Positions 52,413 through 62,098 of a DNA stretch of 64,000 nt are shown here, piece after piece (the stretch's first letter is position 1; each line of letters begins with the position of its first letter). The stretch comes from Planctomycetaceae bacterium. GTDB taxonomy: Bacteria > Planctomycetota > Planctomycetia > Pirellulales > Pirellulaceae. Location of the stretch: assembly GCA_020638975.1 (NCBI GenBank), contig JACKHN010000005.1, positions 248,001 through 312,000 of the forward strand, given 5' to 3'. The notes below the pieces were generated by a model. The model was not told where the DNA came from. It did not search any database and saw only the letters and a list, made by a program, of their open reading frames with translations. Position numbers and translations under genes: made by a program.

Positions 52413-54353
52413 ATGCACCGTTCATTCGTAGCGTGCTCAATCATCTTCACGTTCATTCTGCCAACGGTAATTTCGGCTGAAGAACTAACCGACCCGCGAC
52501 GCCCTGCCGCGATCACGACAGAGGAAGTTCCGGTCGTTCCAGCGGAAGTCTTCGAGCGTCTGAACCAGTACAGCAACGTTCGTAGTGCGGACATGCAAGG
52601 TTGGGCACCGGATGGCAAGGGGATTCTTATCTCGACACGGTTCGGCAACGCCGCGCAATTGCATCGCGTCTACACGCCGGGCGGGCGGCGCGAGCAAGTG
52701 ACCTTCTTTGAAGAACCCGTTCGTGGTGGCTTCATCCCAAAGTCCGAAGATGGCTCCCTGTTGCTATCGATGAGTGCCGGGGGCAACGAAAACTATCAGG
52801 TTTATCTCTTTGATCGCAGTTCGTTTACCACCAAGCTGCTGACCGATGGTGAGTCACGAAATTCATTGGGTGCTGTTCGTGATGATGGCGTGCAGATCGT
52901 GATCTCGAGTAATAAGCGGAACGGGCGAGACACGGACCTCTACATCGCTGATCCACGCACGCCAGGCTCGATGGAAATGATCTTCGAGACCGACGGCGAG
53001 TATTGGTATGCGGCCGATTGGTCACACGATGCGAAGACATTGTTGCTGGGACGCTATGTTTCGATCAACGAATCGTACTTCGCGTTGTTGGATGTCGCGA
53101 CGCGAAAACGAACCGATTTGGCACTGCCCGACGGACTGACCGCCGCAATCGGAAACCTTCGCTTTGCGCCGGACAGCAAGTCGATCTATATCACCACGGA
53201 TGCTCGCGGCGAGTTCAATCGTCTGGCTCGCTATGATATTGCGACAAAGGAGTATCACTGGCTGACGGAAGCAATCACCTGGGATGTCAGCGAGCTAGAG
53301 GTCCATCCAGAGAGCGGGCAAGTGGCTTTCGCGGTCAATGAAGACGGTGCCAGCCAACTTTATCTGCTTGAGGGCGATACTCCGCGACCGCTGCGCCTAC
53401 CGTTGGGCATACTGTCGAATATCGAGTTTTCACCGGACGGCAAGCAGCTTGGCTTTAGCCTTTCACGACCGGATGCTCCGACAGACGCGTATTCACTGTC
53501 ACTGGACGACGAGCAACTCACGCGTTGGACTTTCAGCGAAGTCGGTGGATTGAATCCGGACCTGTTCACCGCTCCCGAGCGAATTCAATTCAAATCGTTC
53601 GACGATCGAACGATCCCAGCTTACTACTACAAGCCCCGCGATGCGTCGGCGTCAAAGAAGGCACCGGTCGTGATCAGCATCCACGGTGGACCGGAGAGCC
53701 AGTACCAGCCCTACTTTTCTAGCTCGTCGCAGTACTACGTCAATGATCTCGGATTCGCCGTCATCGCACCGAATGTTCGTGGATCGGCGGGCTACGGCAA
53801 GACTTACCTGAAACTCGACAACGCCGAACTTCGCGAAGACAGTGTCAAGGACATTGGCGCTCTGCTGGATTGGATCGCCGACCAGCCAGAACTTGACGAA
53901 TCTCGCGTTGCGGTCGTTGGCGGGTCGTATGGCGGTTACATGGTATTGGCGTCGCTGGTCCACTACAGCGATCGCCTAAAGGCCGGTGTCGACATCGTCG
54001 GCATTGCCAGCTTTACAACCTTTCTCGAAAACACAGCCGCCTATCGCCAGGACTTGCGTCGAGCGGAGTACGGCGACGAACGCGATCCCAAGATGCGAGC
54101 CGTTTTTGACCAGATCAATCCAACGTCGAATGCCGACAAGATTCGTTCCGCATTGATGGTAGCCCACGGCGTGAACGACCCTCGCGTCCCATTCAGCGAG
54201 GCCCGTCAAATTGCAGAGAAAGTCCGCTCACAGGGGCGTCCAGTCTGGACCGTCTATGCCGACAACGAAGGCCACGGCTTCGCCAAGAAAGACAACGCCG
54301 ACTATGTCCGTGCCGTCCAAGTCATGTTTCTGAAACAGCATCTGAGCGAATAA
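52413..54353 (+). CDS. S9 family peptidase (DPP-IV/acylaminoacyl-peptidase type), secreted
   Basis: 646 aa with a signal peptide ending TVISAEE. N-terminal TolB/DPP-like propeller (YADMQGWAPDGKGILISTRF and ARFEFNRLARYDI type blades) and C-terminal alpha/beta-hydrolase. Nucleophile Ser505 in GGSYGGYM, Asp in HGVNDPRVPF, His in NEGHGFAK. Cleaves dipeptides or acylated residues from peptides in the periplasm. Operon with the amidase upstream; a thioredoxin-like gene follows 198 bp later. Confidence 0.93.
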   Translation: MHRSFVACSIIFTFILPTVISAEELTDPRRPAAITTEEVPVVPAEVFERLNQYSNVRSADMQGWAPDGKGILISTRFGNAAQLHRVYTPGGRREQVTFFEEPVRGGFIPKSEDGSLLLSMSAGGNENYQVYLFDRSSFTTKLLTDGESRNSLGAVRDDGVQIVISSNKRNGRDTDLYIADPRTPGSMEMIFETDGEYWYAADWSHDAKTLLLGRYVSINESYFALLDVATRKRTDLALPDGLTAAIGNLRFAPDSKSIYITTDARGEFNRLARYDIATKEYHWLTEAITWDVSELEVHPESGQVAFAVNEDGASQLYLLEGDTPRPLRLPLGILSNIEFSPDGKQLGFSLSRPDAPTDAYSLSLDDEQLTRWTFSEVGGLNPDLFTAPERIQFKSFDDRTIPAYYYKPRDASASKKAPVVISIHGGPESQYQPYFSSSSQYYVNDLGFAVIAPNVRGSAGYGKTYLKLDNAELREDSVKDIGALLDWIADQPELDESRVAVVGGSYGGYMVLASLVHYSDRLKAGVDIVGIASFTTFLENTAAYRQDLRRAEYGDERDPKMRAVFDQINPTSNADKIRSALMVAHGVNDPRVPFSEARQIAEKVRSQGRPVWTVYADNEGHGFAKKDNADYVRAVQVMFLKQHLSE

Positions 54354-54551
54354 CGCTCGTGTTGAGGGTGATTCCTGCTATCGCCAAGCAGATTTCCGGT
54401 GACTAGAATGAGGCCGCCCGTTTGGCCGTCGAGAAGCATCGATTAGTTGCCGACAGGCTCCTGCCAGACCTTCCCCACCAGTAACACAATTTGGTCAGGT
54501 GGTTGCAACGCCCAACGTCCCCCGCCGCCTCCTCTTAATGAGACCACCATT

Positions 54552-55886
54552 ATGCATGCTCTGCTGATTGCACTCGCGTTCGCTACTGCTTCTCCGACCG
54601 CGACCGTTGAAGCGGGTACGCAACTTGTTTTTCAAGGCAGTTTCGGCGCCGAGAAAGGATCGGCTGCCGACACGGAAAAGCAATTCAAACTCTCGCTCCT
54701 CGTAGCTGAAGTCCGACCGACCGGAGCGGCGGTCTATTGGGCTTTAGAGGAACAGGGGCGTGGCGGGTGGTCTTGGGTTCATCGATTCGGTCACTATCAA
54801 TCCGGACGATCTGAATCCGAAGGACAACCGACGCTGCTCTACGAGCGAGCGGAAGGAACCAACGAAATCGAGCTGCTCAGCCCGCTGTTCTTTCGCGATC
54901 CACCGCTCGCAGAAGGGACACAGTGGAAAGAGGATCGCTTCGACCACGAAGTGAAAGGCACCGGAAAAGTTGGCGACAATTCGGTCTGGAACCTGGAAGT
55001 CAGCAACGGCTACGGACTCAAACGGCGTATGCTCATCGATCAACGCAGCCCGCTGATCCTGTCGCTCAAGGAGAACGTGTTTATTGGCCAAGGCGAGAAG
55101 CACGAGTTGCGGTACGAGTTGGTTTCGGCCACGAAACTCGACGCCGCTCAATCCGAGGCTGGAATCGCGGCGTTTGACAGTTTGTTAGCGTTGCGTAATC
55201 GACTCGGGATCGTTCCGGGCACGCGCGACACCAAGTGGAACGACGAACGACTGGCCATGTTGCGAGAGCAGTTGCCCGCCGTAGTCTCGAAAATCTCGGA
55301 TGGGCCGCTGACGACTATTGCTCGTGACGCGGAACGTGATGCCAAGGAGCAGAAGAATCGTGCGGGTGCGGTTGAACTGATGCGCGGCAAGTTGGTCGGC
55401 AATGCCGCACCTCGTCCCGAGTTGCGGCAACTGAATGGCCAGCCGTTCGATTGGTCGCAAACCGATGGCAAAGTGACAGTGCTTCATTTCTGGGAGTATC
55501 GCGACACACCGCTCGAAGAACCCTACGGCCAGATCGCTTACTTGGATTTTCTGTTTCGGAATCGCCCAGCGGAAGATGTGGTTGTGCTGGGAGTCTGTGC
55601 GAATCAGCGGCTTCAAGACCCTGAAACGGAATTGAAGGCCATCCTAAGCGCCAAGAAACTAGTGGCGTTTATGAATCTCAGCTACCCAATTTTGGCAGAC
55701 CACGCCGGTGGCGTTCGTCAATTCGGCGATCCCCGCGCGACGGGTGCCAAGCTTCCACTGTTCGTCGTCATTGGGAAAGATGGCAAGATCGTCCATTACC
55801 ACGTCGGCACGTACGAAGTGAATCGTGATCGAGGCCTGGAGGAACTCGAGGCGATCGTCAAGAAGGCCGTGGGTAGTCCTGAGTAA
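54552..55886 (+). CDS. Secreted protein with C-terminal thioredoxin-like domain lacking CxxC
   Basis: 444 aa from ATG 54552; signal peptide residues 1-18. The N-terminal 300 residues are not recognised (beta-rich, with LLYERAEGTNEIELLSPLFF). The C-terminal 130 residues are TlpA/AhpC-like: GKVTVLHFWEYRDTPLEEPY at the place where CxxC normally sits, then DVVVLGVCANQRLQDPET and KLPLFVVIGKDGKIVHYHVG. The cysteines are missing, so disulfide exchange is not possible; it may be a structural or copper-binding variant. Its end overlaps the convergent hisN-like gene by 29 bp. Confidence 0.75.
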   Translation: MHALLIALAFATASPTATVEAGTQLVFQGSFGAEKGSAADTEKQFKLSLLVAEVRPTGAAVYWALEEQGRGGWSWVHRFGHYQSGRSESEGQPTLLYERAEGTNEIELLSPLFFRDPPLAEGTQWKEDRFDHEVKGTGKVGDNSVWNLEVSNGYGLKRRMLIDQRSPLILSLKENVFIGQGEKHELRYELVSATKLDAAQSEAGIAAFDSLLALRNRLGIVPGTRDTKWNDERLAMLREQLPAVVSKISDGPLTTIARDAERDAKEQKNRAGAVELMRGKLVGNAAPRPELRQLNGQPFDWSQTDGKVTVLHFWEYRDTPLEEPYGQIAYLDFLFRNRPAEDVVVLGVCANQRLQDPETELKAILSAKKLVAFMNLSYPILADHAGGVRQFGDPRATGAKLPLFVVIGKDGKIVHYHVGTYEVNRDRGLEELEAIVKKAVGSPE

Positions 55887-56661
55887 TCTCAAGGACTTCG
55901 TTCAGCACGTGGCCGTTGGTGCCGATTCCTTCGCCGCCATCGATGCAGGGCTTTCCTTGCCAGTCAGTGAACGTCCCGCCAGCTTCTTCCATCACCGGTT
56001 GGATCGCGGCCGCATCCCAGATGTTCATAATGGGATCGACCATGGCTTCGGCTCGTCCCGTCGCGATCAATAAATAGCCGTAGCCATCACCCCAGGTCCG
56101 CGTGATGTAAGCCGCGCGTTCAAGGCGTTGGTAGGCCTCCGTCGCGTCCCGTTCGCCGAATGTATCGACTTGCGAAGTCACGAAGACGCCGTCTCCCAGG
56201 TGCTTGCGGTTGGAAACCTTTGCCGGTTGAGGCTCGGCATCGCCCTTTGTCCACCAAGCCCCCTGCCCTTTCGCCGCGTAGACACACTCGTCGAGTCCAG
56301 GCACATGGATCACTCCGATCAAGCTTGCGCCCTTTCGAACCACACCGACAAGGACACTGTACAGCGGCACTCCGGCGATGAACGACTTGGTGCCGTCGAT
56401 CGGGTCGAGAATCCACTGATAGCCGGAAGTTCCAGCGACTTCGCCATGTTCTTCGCCAATGATACCATCGTCGGGGAACGCCACCGCGATCCGCTCGCGC
56501 ATCAGCAGTTCCGCTTGTCGATCGGCTTGGGTGACCGGCGAGTCGTCGCCTTTTCTTTCGACTTGGACCGAACTCTGTTGGAAGAATTCAAGGGTCAAGC
56601 CACCAGCGGCGCGAGCGATTTCGAGAGCAAACTTGAGTCGCGCGGATACTTCGTCTGACAT
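55858..56661 (-). CDS. hisN: Inositol-monophosphatase family enzyme, probable histidinol-phosphatase
   Basis: 267 aa from ATG 56661. Mg-dependent phosphatase of the IMPase fold with all motifs: GEEHGE, ILDPIDGTKSF (the two metal aspartates) and MNIWDAAAIQPVMEEAGG. The sequence most resembles the HisN type of histidinol-phosphatase, which makes histidinol in histidine biosynthesis, but inositol phosphatase cannot be excluded. It lies 21 bp after the Rrf2 regulator gene on the same strand. Confidence 0.82.
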   Translation of the reverse strand: MSDEVSARLKFALEIARAAGGLTLEFFQQSSVQVERKGDDSPVTQADRQAELLMRERIAVAFPDDGIIGEEHGEVAGTSGYQWILDPIDGTKSFIAGVPLYSVLVGVVRKGASLIGVIHVPGLDECVYAAKGQGAWWTKGDAEPQPAKVSNRKHLGDGVFVTSQVDTFGERDATEAYQRLERAAYITRTWGDGYGYLLIATGRAEAMVDPIMNIWDAAAIQPVMEEAGGTFTDWQGKPCIDGGEGIGTNGHVLNEVLEITQDYPRPS

Positions 56662-56681
56662 GGGATCTAGCACCAGGTGCG

Positions 56682-57086
56682 CTAAGACTGCGGCGGCTCA
56701 AGTAGCTGAGAGAATTTGATTGCCTCTAATTGCTGTCGAGCCGTTTGTGTGATCTCGGTCAGCGCGCCTCGCAGTCTCAGTTGCGACTCGCCGGACAGGC
56801 CATCGCCCGTCGGTTCGCCAGCGTTCATCGGCCCTTCAATCGCCTCGATCACATCCAGCAACGAAATGTCTTCCGGTGCGCGGGTCAAGGCATAGCCGCC
56901 ATCGACGCCGCGCGTCGAACGCAAGATTCCATGCGTCACCAAGTTGCGCAGGATTTGGAGCAGAAATCTCTCGGGCATCTTGCCTTCGGAAGCCAGCTTG
57001 CTGCAGGGGATAGGCCTGTCAGACGGCTCCTGCGCCAATTGAATGGTCGCACGTACGGCGTACGCGACTGTCCTGGATAGCTTCAT
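56682..57086 (-). CDS. Rrf2-family transcriptional regulator without Fe-S cysteines
   Basis: 134 aa winged-helix DNA-binding protein. The start MKLSRTVAYAVRATIQLAQE and recognition region PERFLLQILRNLVTHGILRSTRG with GGYALTR are classical Rrf2. The CX5CX7C cluster-binding cysteines of IscR are absent; the region reads MNAGEPTGDGLSGESQLRLR, so it does not sense iron-sulfur clusters in the IscR way. Probably regulates its own operon with the hisN-like gene. Confidence 0.9.
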   Translation of the reverse strand: MKLSRTVAYAVRATIQLAQEPSDRPIPCSKLASEGKMPERFLLQILRNLVTHGILRSTRGVDGGYALTRAPEDISLLDVIEAIEGPMNAGEPTGDGLSGESQLRLRGALTEITQTARQQLEAIKFSQLLEPPQS

Positions 57087-57225
57087 TGCTCTTGTCCGAC
57101 GTCGCAGTTAGGGGTTGGCCACATTGGGATTGAAAGTGCGACCAATCTAACAAAGTCGAACCATTTGTCAATGAAATCGCACGCGTACCACCAAGTTAGG
57201 CGAGAAATCTGCTGAGAATTCCAGA

Positions 57226-57858
57226 CTAGACCGCAGCGTCTGACTTCGAGGGAGAACTAGCTTCCGTGTGCGGCTGCTCCCAGAAAGCGTGCAGCATCAG
57301 CATGATTGCGCCGCAGACCAGCAGCGAATCGGCGATATTGAAGTTCGGCCATGTGTGTTCTCCGTAGCGAAACAGAATCCAGTCTCGGACTCCGCTATTC
57401 CACTGCTGTGGATAACCCGGCTTGACCCATAACCCTAGGCGATCATAGAGGTTACCGAACACACCGCCCATCACGAGAGACAGAGCCCAGGTGAGCCAGC
57501 GGTCTCGTGCAGCTCCGAAACGGAAGAGCCAAAGGACGATTCCGATAGCCGCGACGATGGATAGGCCAGCGAACACATGGCCGAATCCCCCACCCATTCC
57601 GAAGAGCGCGCCGATGTTAACCGCTGTCTCGATGCCGACGTAAGGCTCCCACAGCCACCACTCGTTTCCCTCGCGAGGCAAGCCTCGCCACTGGAACACC
57701 AACTGCTTTGACAACAGATCCGCCGCACATCCCAGAACCGACACAAGCCCAAAGATTACGTAGCGACTGCGGGGAATCGCATCGACCGCCAACAATGGTC
57801 TATCGGCCTTGGAGTTTACTGGCGCACTTGATGCAGAATGGCGTGTAAGGGATGGCAT
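57226..57858 (-). CDS. lspA: Lipoprotein signal peptidase
   Basis: 210 aa, longer than the usual 160-170 because of an N-terminal cytoplasmic part and a soluble loop (PGYPQQWNSGVRDWILF). Type II signal peptidase, an inner-membrane aspartyl protease that cuts prolipoproteins; catalytic aspartates are in GNLYDRL and NFNIADSLL. Four hydrophobic segments are visible. Its start overlaps the end of the upstream dksA-like gene by 59 bp. Confidence 0.94.
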   Translation of the reverse strand: MPSLTRHSASSAPVNSKADRPLLAVDAIPRSRYVIFGLVSVLGCAADLLSKQLVFQWRGLPREGNEWWLWEPYVGIETAVNIGALFGMGGGFGHVFAGLSIVAAIGIVLWLFRFGAARDRWLTWALSLVMGGVFGNLYDRLGLWVKPGYPQQWNSGVRDWILFRYGEHTWPNFNIADSLLVCGAIMLMLHAFWEQPHTEASSPSKSDAAV

Positions 57859-58171
57859 TCAGTCGGGTCTTTGTGATTCGGCCGTCGCATTCGACACACG
57901 AACCATAGATCCCGTCTTCAATGCGTTCAAGAGCAGCTTCGATTTGGTCGAGCGTCTCTTCTTCGTTCTGCAGCATGCTGAGCGTAAACTCTTGCTCGTA
58001 ATTGTCGGTCCCTACATCGGCCATGTGAATGGGCATGCTCGAAAGATCGCCGCTGGCCTCGCTCCGCGTCTTACTCAAAGCCGCTTCAGTCATTGCATGG
58101 ACGTCGCCGCGCAGTCGTGCTCGGATCAGCAGCAAGCGTTCCTTGTAAACTCGCATCTCTGGCTTCTTCAT
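57800..58171 (-). CDS. DksA/TraR C4-type zinc-finger protein
   Basis: 123 aa. Coiled-coil N-terminal part with RVYKERLLLIRARLRGDVHA, and a C-terminal C4 zinc finger CVECDGRITKTRLNAIPYTPFCIKC, as in DksA/TraR. DksA binds the RNA polymerase secondary channel with ppGpp; whether this copy does so cannot be said, since the acidic tip residues of the coiled coil are not obvious. Overlaps lspA by 59 bp in a different frame. Confidence 0.9.
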   Translation of the reverse strand: MKKPEMRVYKERLLLIRARLRGDVHAMTEAALSKTRSEASGDLSSMPIHMADVGTDNYEQEFTLSMLQNEEETLDQIEAALERIEDGIYGSCVECDGRITKTRLNAIPYTPFCIKCASKLQGR

Positions 58172-58444
58172 AGTTGTACTCCCATGTCATACGGCAAAGG
58201 ACCGATCTCGCCTCTACAGCCCATCGATTTTAAGTGGGCCGATACCTGATGTCAAAGGGGTAAAATCTGGTTCAGGAAGTGCGTTATTCGATATAAGTCT
58301 CATTATACAAAAGGCTTATGTCTATACGACTCTCTAATCAGCGCGTTCCAAACCGTTCTCCTTGATGCGGTAAAAGGGCTAACGTAGACTTAGCCGGTGG
58401 TCGATTTCGTAGTAGGAACTCTCGTCATACCAAATGGTTAGCCC

Positions 58445-59845
58445 GTGGCGCTCACAGATCTTGCGTATCAACGTTGCATTTCCCCTCAGTGCGGGGAGAC
58501 TTACGGCACGGACGAAGTCCGCGTGGCCTGCGGCAAGTGTGGCGACCTGCTGGATGTGATCTACGACTGGAACCGAGTCAAACCACCCACGAAGCTGAGC
58601 GATTTCGAGCAGATGTGGACCCGACGACACGAGCCGCTGCGATTTAGCGGCGTGTGGCGGTTTCACGAGTTACTCCCGTTCGCCGAGGCGAAAGACGTCG
58701 TAACCGTCGGCGAAGGCCAGACGCTGCTGCAAAAGGCCGATTCGGTGGCGAAGTACGTTGGTATGAATGCAGGCGGGTTGTACCTGCAATACGAAGGGAT
58801 GAACCCCTCCGGAAGCTTTAAAGACAACGGCATGTCGGCGGCGTTCACCCATGCCCGAGTGACCGGAGCAAAGCGCGCTGCTTGTGCATCCACCGGCAAC
58901 ACGAGCGCTTCGCTGGCAATGTATTGTTCGGTCACTCGGTTGATGAAGGCGGTGATTTTTGTTGGCTCGGGTAAGATCGCCTACGGCAAGCTCTCGCAAG
59001 CGTTGGATTACGGTGCGCTAACCGTCCAGATCGCGGGCGATTTTGATGATGCGATGGCCCGCGTGAAGGAAGTGTCGCGCGATCTGGGGATCTATCTCGT
59101 CAACAGCGTGAATCCGTTCCGACTCGAGGGTCAAAAGACGATTATGTATCGCGTGCTGGAGGCCCTTCGCTGGGAGACTCCGGATTGGATCGTCGTTCCG
59201 GGCGGGAACCTAGGCAATTCAAGCGCCTTCGGAAAGGCGTTTTTCGAGTTACACGAGTTGGGACTGATTGACCGCATTCCAAGATTGGCTGTTATCAACG
59301 CGGCAGGCGCGAACACGCTGCACGAGTTGTACGAGAAACGTGGCTTGCGGTGGAATGGAGGGAGCGGCGGCGCGTGTGTGGCTTGCGATTATTACAAAGA
59401 ATTGGACCGCGACGGCAAGAAGGCCTCGACGATCGCCAGTGCGATCGAAATCAATCGGCCCGTGAATCTGAACAAGTGTCTGCGCGCGTTGGACGTCTGT
59501 GATGGCGTCGTTCGGGAGGTAACCGACCAGGAAATTATGGATGCCAAGGCGCAAGTTGGTGCAGGCGGCATTGGTTGTGAACCGGCAAGCGCCGCCAGCG
59601 TGGCGGGTGCAAAGCTGCTTCGCGAACAGGGAGTTATCGGTGCTGACGAACGCGTGGTGTGCATTCTGACAGGACACTTGCTGAAAGATCCGACAGCGAC
59701 CGTCGCCTACCACACCACTGATCAAGACAAGTTCAACGAAGTCCTGGGCAGCCGCGACGTGAAGCGAGCCAGCTTTGCCAATCGAGCGGTTGCAGTTCCG
59801 AACGATCTCGGCGAGATTATCAAGGCCATCCAGCTGTACAGCTGA
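58445..59845 (+). CDS. thrC: Threonine synthase
   Basis: 466 aa from a GTG. PLP enzyme turning O-phosphohomoserine into threonine. N-terminal zinc-ribbon-like cysteines (CISPQCGETYGTDE, CGKCGDLL) are typical of the plant/archaeal-type branch. PLP lysine in NPSGSFKDNGM; phosphate-binding ASTGNTSASLAMY; VVPGGNLGNSSAFGKAF follows. The 273 bp upstream, to the dksA-like gene, hold no gene. Confidence 0.94.
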   Translation: MALTDLAYQRCISPQCGETYGTDEVRVACGKCGDLLDVIYDWNRVKPPTKLSDFEQMWTRRHEPLRFSGVWRFHELLPFAEAKDVVTVGEGQTLLQKADSVAKYVGMNAGGLYLQYEGMNPSGSFKDNGMSAAFTHARVTGAKRAACASTGNTSASLAMYCSVTRLMKAVIFVGSGKIAYGKLSQALDYGALTVQIAGDFDDAMARVKEVSRDLGIYLVNSVNPFRLEGQKTIMYRVLEALRWETPDWIVVPGGNLGNSSAFGKAFFELHELGLIDRIPRLAVINAAGANTLHELYEKRGLRWNGGSGGACVACDYYKELDRDGKKASTIASAIEINRPVNLNKCLRALDVCDGVVREVTDQEIMDAKAQVGAGGIGCEPASAASVAGAKLLREQGVIGADERVVCILTGHLLKDPTATVAYHTTDQDKFNEVLGSRDVKRASFANRAVAVPNDLGEIIKAIQLYS

Positions 59846-59948
59846 ACGCCATTGGTTGCAGTAGGTTCGTTTAACCGAGTCGTATCGCGACCGCGACCTT
59901 AAGAAAGCCGTCGCGATGTGATCGGGTTAGACGCTGGGAGATCTCGCT

Positions 59949-60437
59949 ATGCCGGAAGCGCCTTTTGACAAAGCAGTTGCTCAACGCTGGTTTGCCGTCG
60001 AACTGAATAACACCGCTTGGGATTGGCTTGAAGCCGAGAACTATGATGCCCGAGGAGCTGAGCGGATCACCCATGCGGCCCACGCATCGTGTTACCACTG
60101 GATGCAAGTCGGCGGTGCCGCCAATCACGCCCGAGCGGCTTGCCTTGTCGCGAATGTGTATGCTGCAGTCGGAGACGGGCCCAATGCAATTCGTCACGCG
60201 CGCCGCTGCATCGAGTTGTCGAAAGCGAATGCCGGTGATTTGGCAGATTGGGATTGGGCATTTGCCTACGATGTCCTTGCTCGTGCCCACGCCGCAGCAG
60301 GCGAAACCAAACAAGCGGACCTCGTGCGAAGGCAAGCCCGAGAGTACGGCAATAAGATCGCAGATGAACAGGACAAAACTTTTTTCGAGAAGTGGCATCG
60401 GGCGGGAAACTGGCACGATTTGCAATCGGACATCTAG
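59949..60437 (+). CDS. Hypothetical helical, TPR-like protein
   Basis: 162 aa. Not recognised by name. Helical throughout, with TPR-like spacing: AERITHAAHASCYHWMQVGG, HARAACLVANVYAAVGDGPN, WAFAYDVLARAHAAAGETKQ. Highly charged at the C-terminus. No signal peptide, so cytoplasmic. An inverted repeat (60471-60484 with 60511-60524) lies between it and the IS4 element. Confidence 0.7.
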   Translation: MPEAPFDKAVAQRWFAVELNNTAWDWLEAENYDARGAERITHAAHASCYHWMQVGGAANHARAACLVANVYAAVGDGPNAIRHARRCIELSKANAGDLADWDWAFAYDVLARAHAAAGETKQADLVRRQAREYGNKIADEQDKTFFEKWHRAGNWHDLQSDI

Positions 60438-60470
60438 TGCCGTGTTACCGCTAAGAATTCGGGCGCCACG

Positions 60471-60524
60471 GGCTCGGCCAGTGCTGCACGGACCAACCAC
60501 GCCCGTGACGGCACTGGCCGAGCC
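60471..60524. repeat. Inverted repeat upstream of the IS element
   Basis: GGCTCGGCCAGTGC at 60471-60484 pairs perfectly with GCACTGGCCGAGCC at 60511-60524. It lies 44 bp before the IS4 left end. Confidence 0.7.
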
Positions 60525-60567
60525 AGATGGCACACAACCCTAAGACTAAGCACCGCCCAAACAATAA

Positions 60568-62098
60568 GTGGGATTGGCTTCTAGCCTGTCATGACTGAAT
60601 TGACAGGCTGGAAGCCAATTCTGTTCGGCATGACATTTGCTAGCCGGATTTTCTTACGAATTGGGCTAGCTAGCCGTGGTTGTGTTTGTCATGATTGTGG
60701 GCATGGCGTCTAAGGATAACACCGACAAAGGCATCCAGGAAAGCGACCTCTCGGGGCTCCGCGATCTGCAGGCGATGGCGAAGCTGCTTAAACCGCTGCA
60801 CCGAATCGGCACGGAACGGGACAAAGCCAATAACCGTGACTTGCACATGGATCAGTACTGCTTGCTTGTGCTGATGTGGCTCTACAACCCCATCATCGAT
60901 TCGTTTCGCGGATTGCAACAATGCAGTGGTTTGAAGAACGTGCAGAAGCGACTCGGCGTCGGGCGGGCTTCGCTGGGGTCGCTGTCCGAATCGGTCACGA
61001 TCTTCGATCCAACGCCGCTCGCCGGACTGGCCGAAGAACTGAGTGACAAGCTGCCTGATCGTACGCCGGAGAACTTCGCCTGCGTTGACAAGAAGATCAC
61101 CGCCGTGGATGGATCGGTGTTTCGCTTGCTGGCTCAGATCGCTGAGCTGGCTTGGCTGCCCAAAGGCGATGGCAAGTCGTCCTGCGGCTATCGCTTGCAT
61201 GCTCAATTTGAAGTCTTCAAAGGCACGCCCAGCCGCATCGACGTGACCGGTGCCAATCCCAAAGGCGAAGCGGACGAGCGACGCGTGTTGGAGCGGACGG
61301 TCGAGGCCGGACGTTGTTATCTCATCGATCGTGGCTATGCCAAGTACGTGCTGTGGAACGCCATCGCTGCGGCGGACAGCCAGTATGTGTGTCGGCTGGG
61401 CGACGCGATACCGTACGAAGTGGTCCGCGAAAACGCACTGACCGACACGGATCGAAGTGCCAGCATCGTGAGCGACCAGATCGTACAGTTTGGCACGGCC
61501 AACAGCCGCACGACTCCACCCGATCACTCCACGCGACTGGTGATTGTCAAGGTCAAGCCTCACGATAGTCGTCGCAGCAAGAACGGCGTCAGCGGCGCGA
61601 GCAGCGATGGCTACTTGCGGATCGTGACCAACAATCTGGACGTGCCCGCCGAGATTATTGCGGCGCTGTACGAGTTGCGTTGGACAATTGAGTTATACTT
61701 CCGCATCATCAAACAATTATTGGGCTGTCGCCATCTGCTGAGTACGAAAGCCAACGGCGTGACGATTCAGATCTACATGGCGATCATCGCTTGCATCATG
61801 ATCTTGGCGATGACGGGTAAGCTGCCGACGAAGCGGACGTATGAAATGATCTGCTTCTACCTGCTTGGCCTCGCCGAGTTGGACGAGTTGGAGGCCCACA
61901 TCCAACAACTTCCGCCGAAGTAGTCGCCACCGCGTTGTCCCGGGCATCGCGGCGGTTCACGCTGCGCACTCCCTAACCGCTCGCCACACCCTGCCGCCAA
62001 CCATCACTCGACGAAGCACATGACACAGCATCCCGCGACGGGTAGGATAAATCCGGCAAACCACGTGCCGAACAGAATTGGCTGGAAGCCTATCCCAC
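60568..62098 (+). mobile_element. IS4-family insertion sequence, complete-looking
   Basis: About 1.53 kb. The left end GTGGGATTGGCTTCTAGCC (60568-60586) and the complement of the right end (62080-62098) agree at 17 of 19 positions; a second stretch, AATTCTGTTCGGCA, is also shared. The left end carries an extra 28-29 bases that create a hairpin: 60573-60591 pairs with 60601-60619 at 18 of 19 positions. It holds one transposase gene. No target-site duplication was found. It lies about 105 bp upstream of dapB, on the same strand as both neighbours. Confidence 0.8.
60676..61923 (+). CDS. IS4-family transposase
   Basis: 415 aa from GTG 60676 (ATG codons at 60691 and 60703 are alternative starts). 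DDE transposase: first Asp in AVDGSVF, second in LIDRGYAKYVL, and Glu in YELRWTIELYFRIIK, which fits the IS4 Y-(2)-R-(3)-E-(6)-K signature. No frameshift or missing residue is seen, so it appears active. Confidence 0.93.
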   Translation: MVVFVMIVGMASKDNTDKGIQESDLSGLRDLQAMAKLLKPLHRIGTERDKANNRDLHMDQYCLLVLMWLYNPIIDSFRGLQQCSGLKNVQKRLGVGRASLGSLSESVTIFDPTPLAGLAEELSDKLPDRTPENFACVDKKITAVDGSVFRLLAQIAELAWLPKGDGKSSCGYRLHAQFEVFKGTPSRIDVTGANPKGEADERRVLERTVEAGRCYLIDRGYAKYVLWNAIAAADSQYVCRLGDAIPYEVVRENALTDTDRSASIVSDQIVQFGTANSRTTPPDHSTRLVIVKVKPHDSRRSKNGVSGASSDGYLRIVTNNLDVPAEIIAALYELRWTIELYFRIIKQLLGCRHLLSTKANGVTIQIYMAIIACIMILAMTGKLPTKRTYEMICFYLLGLAELDELEAHIQQLPPK

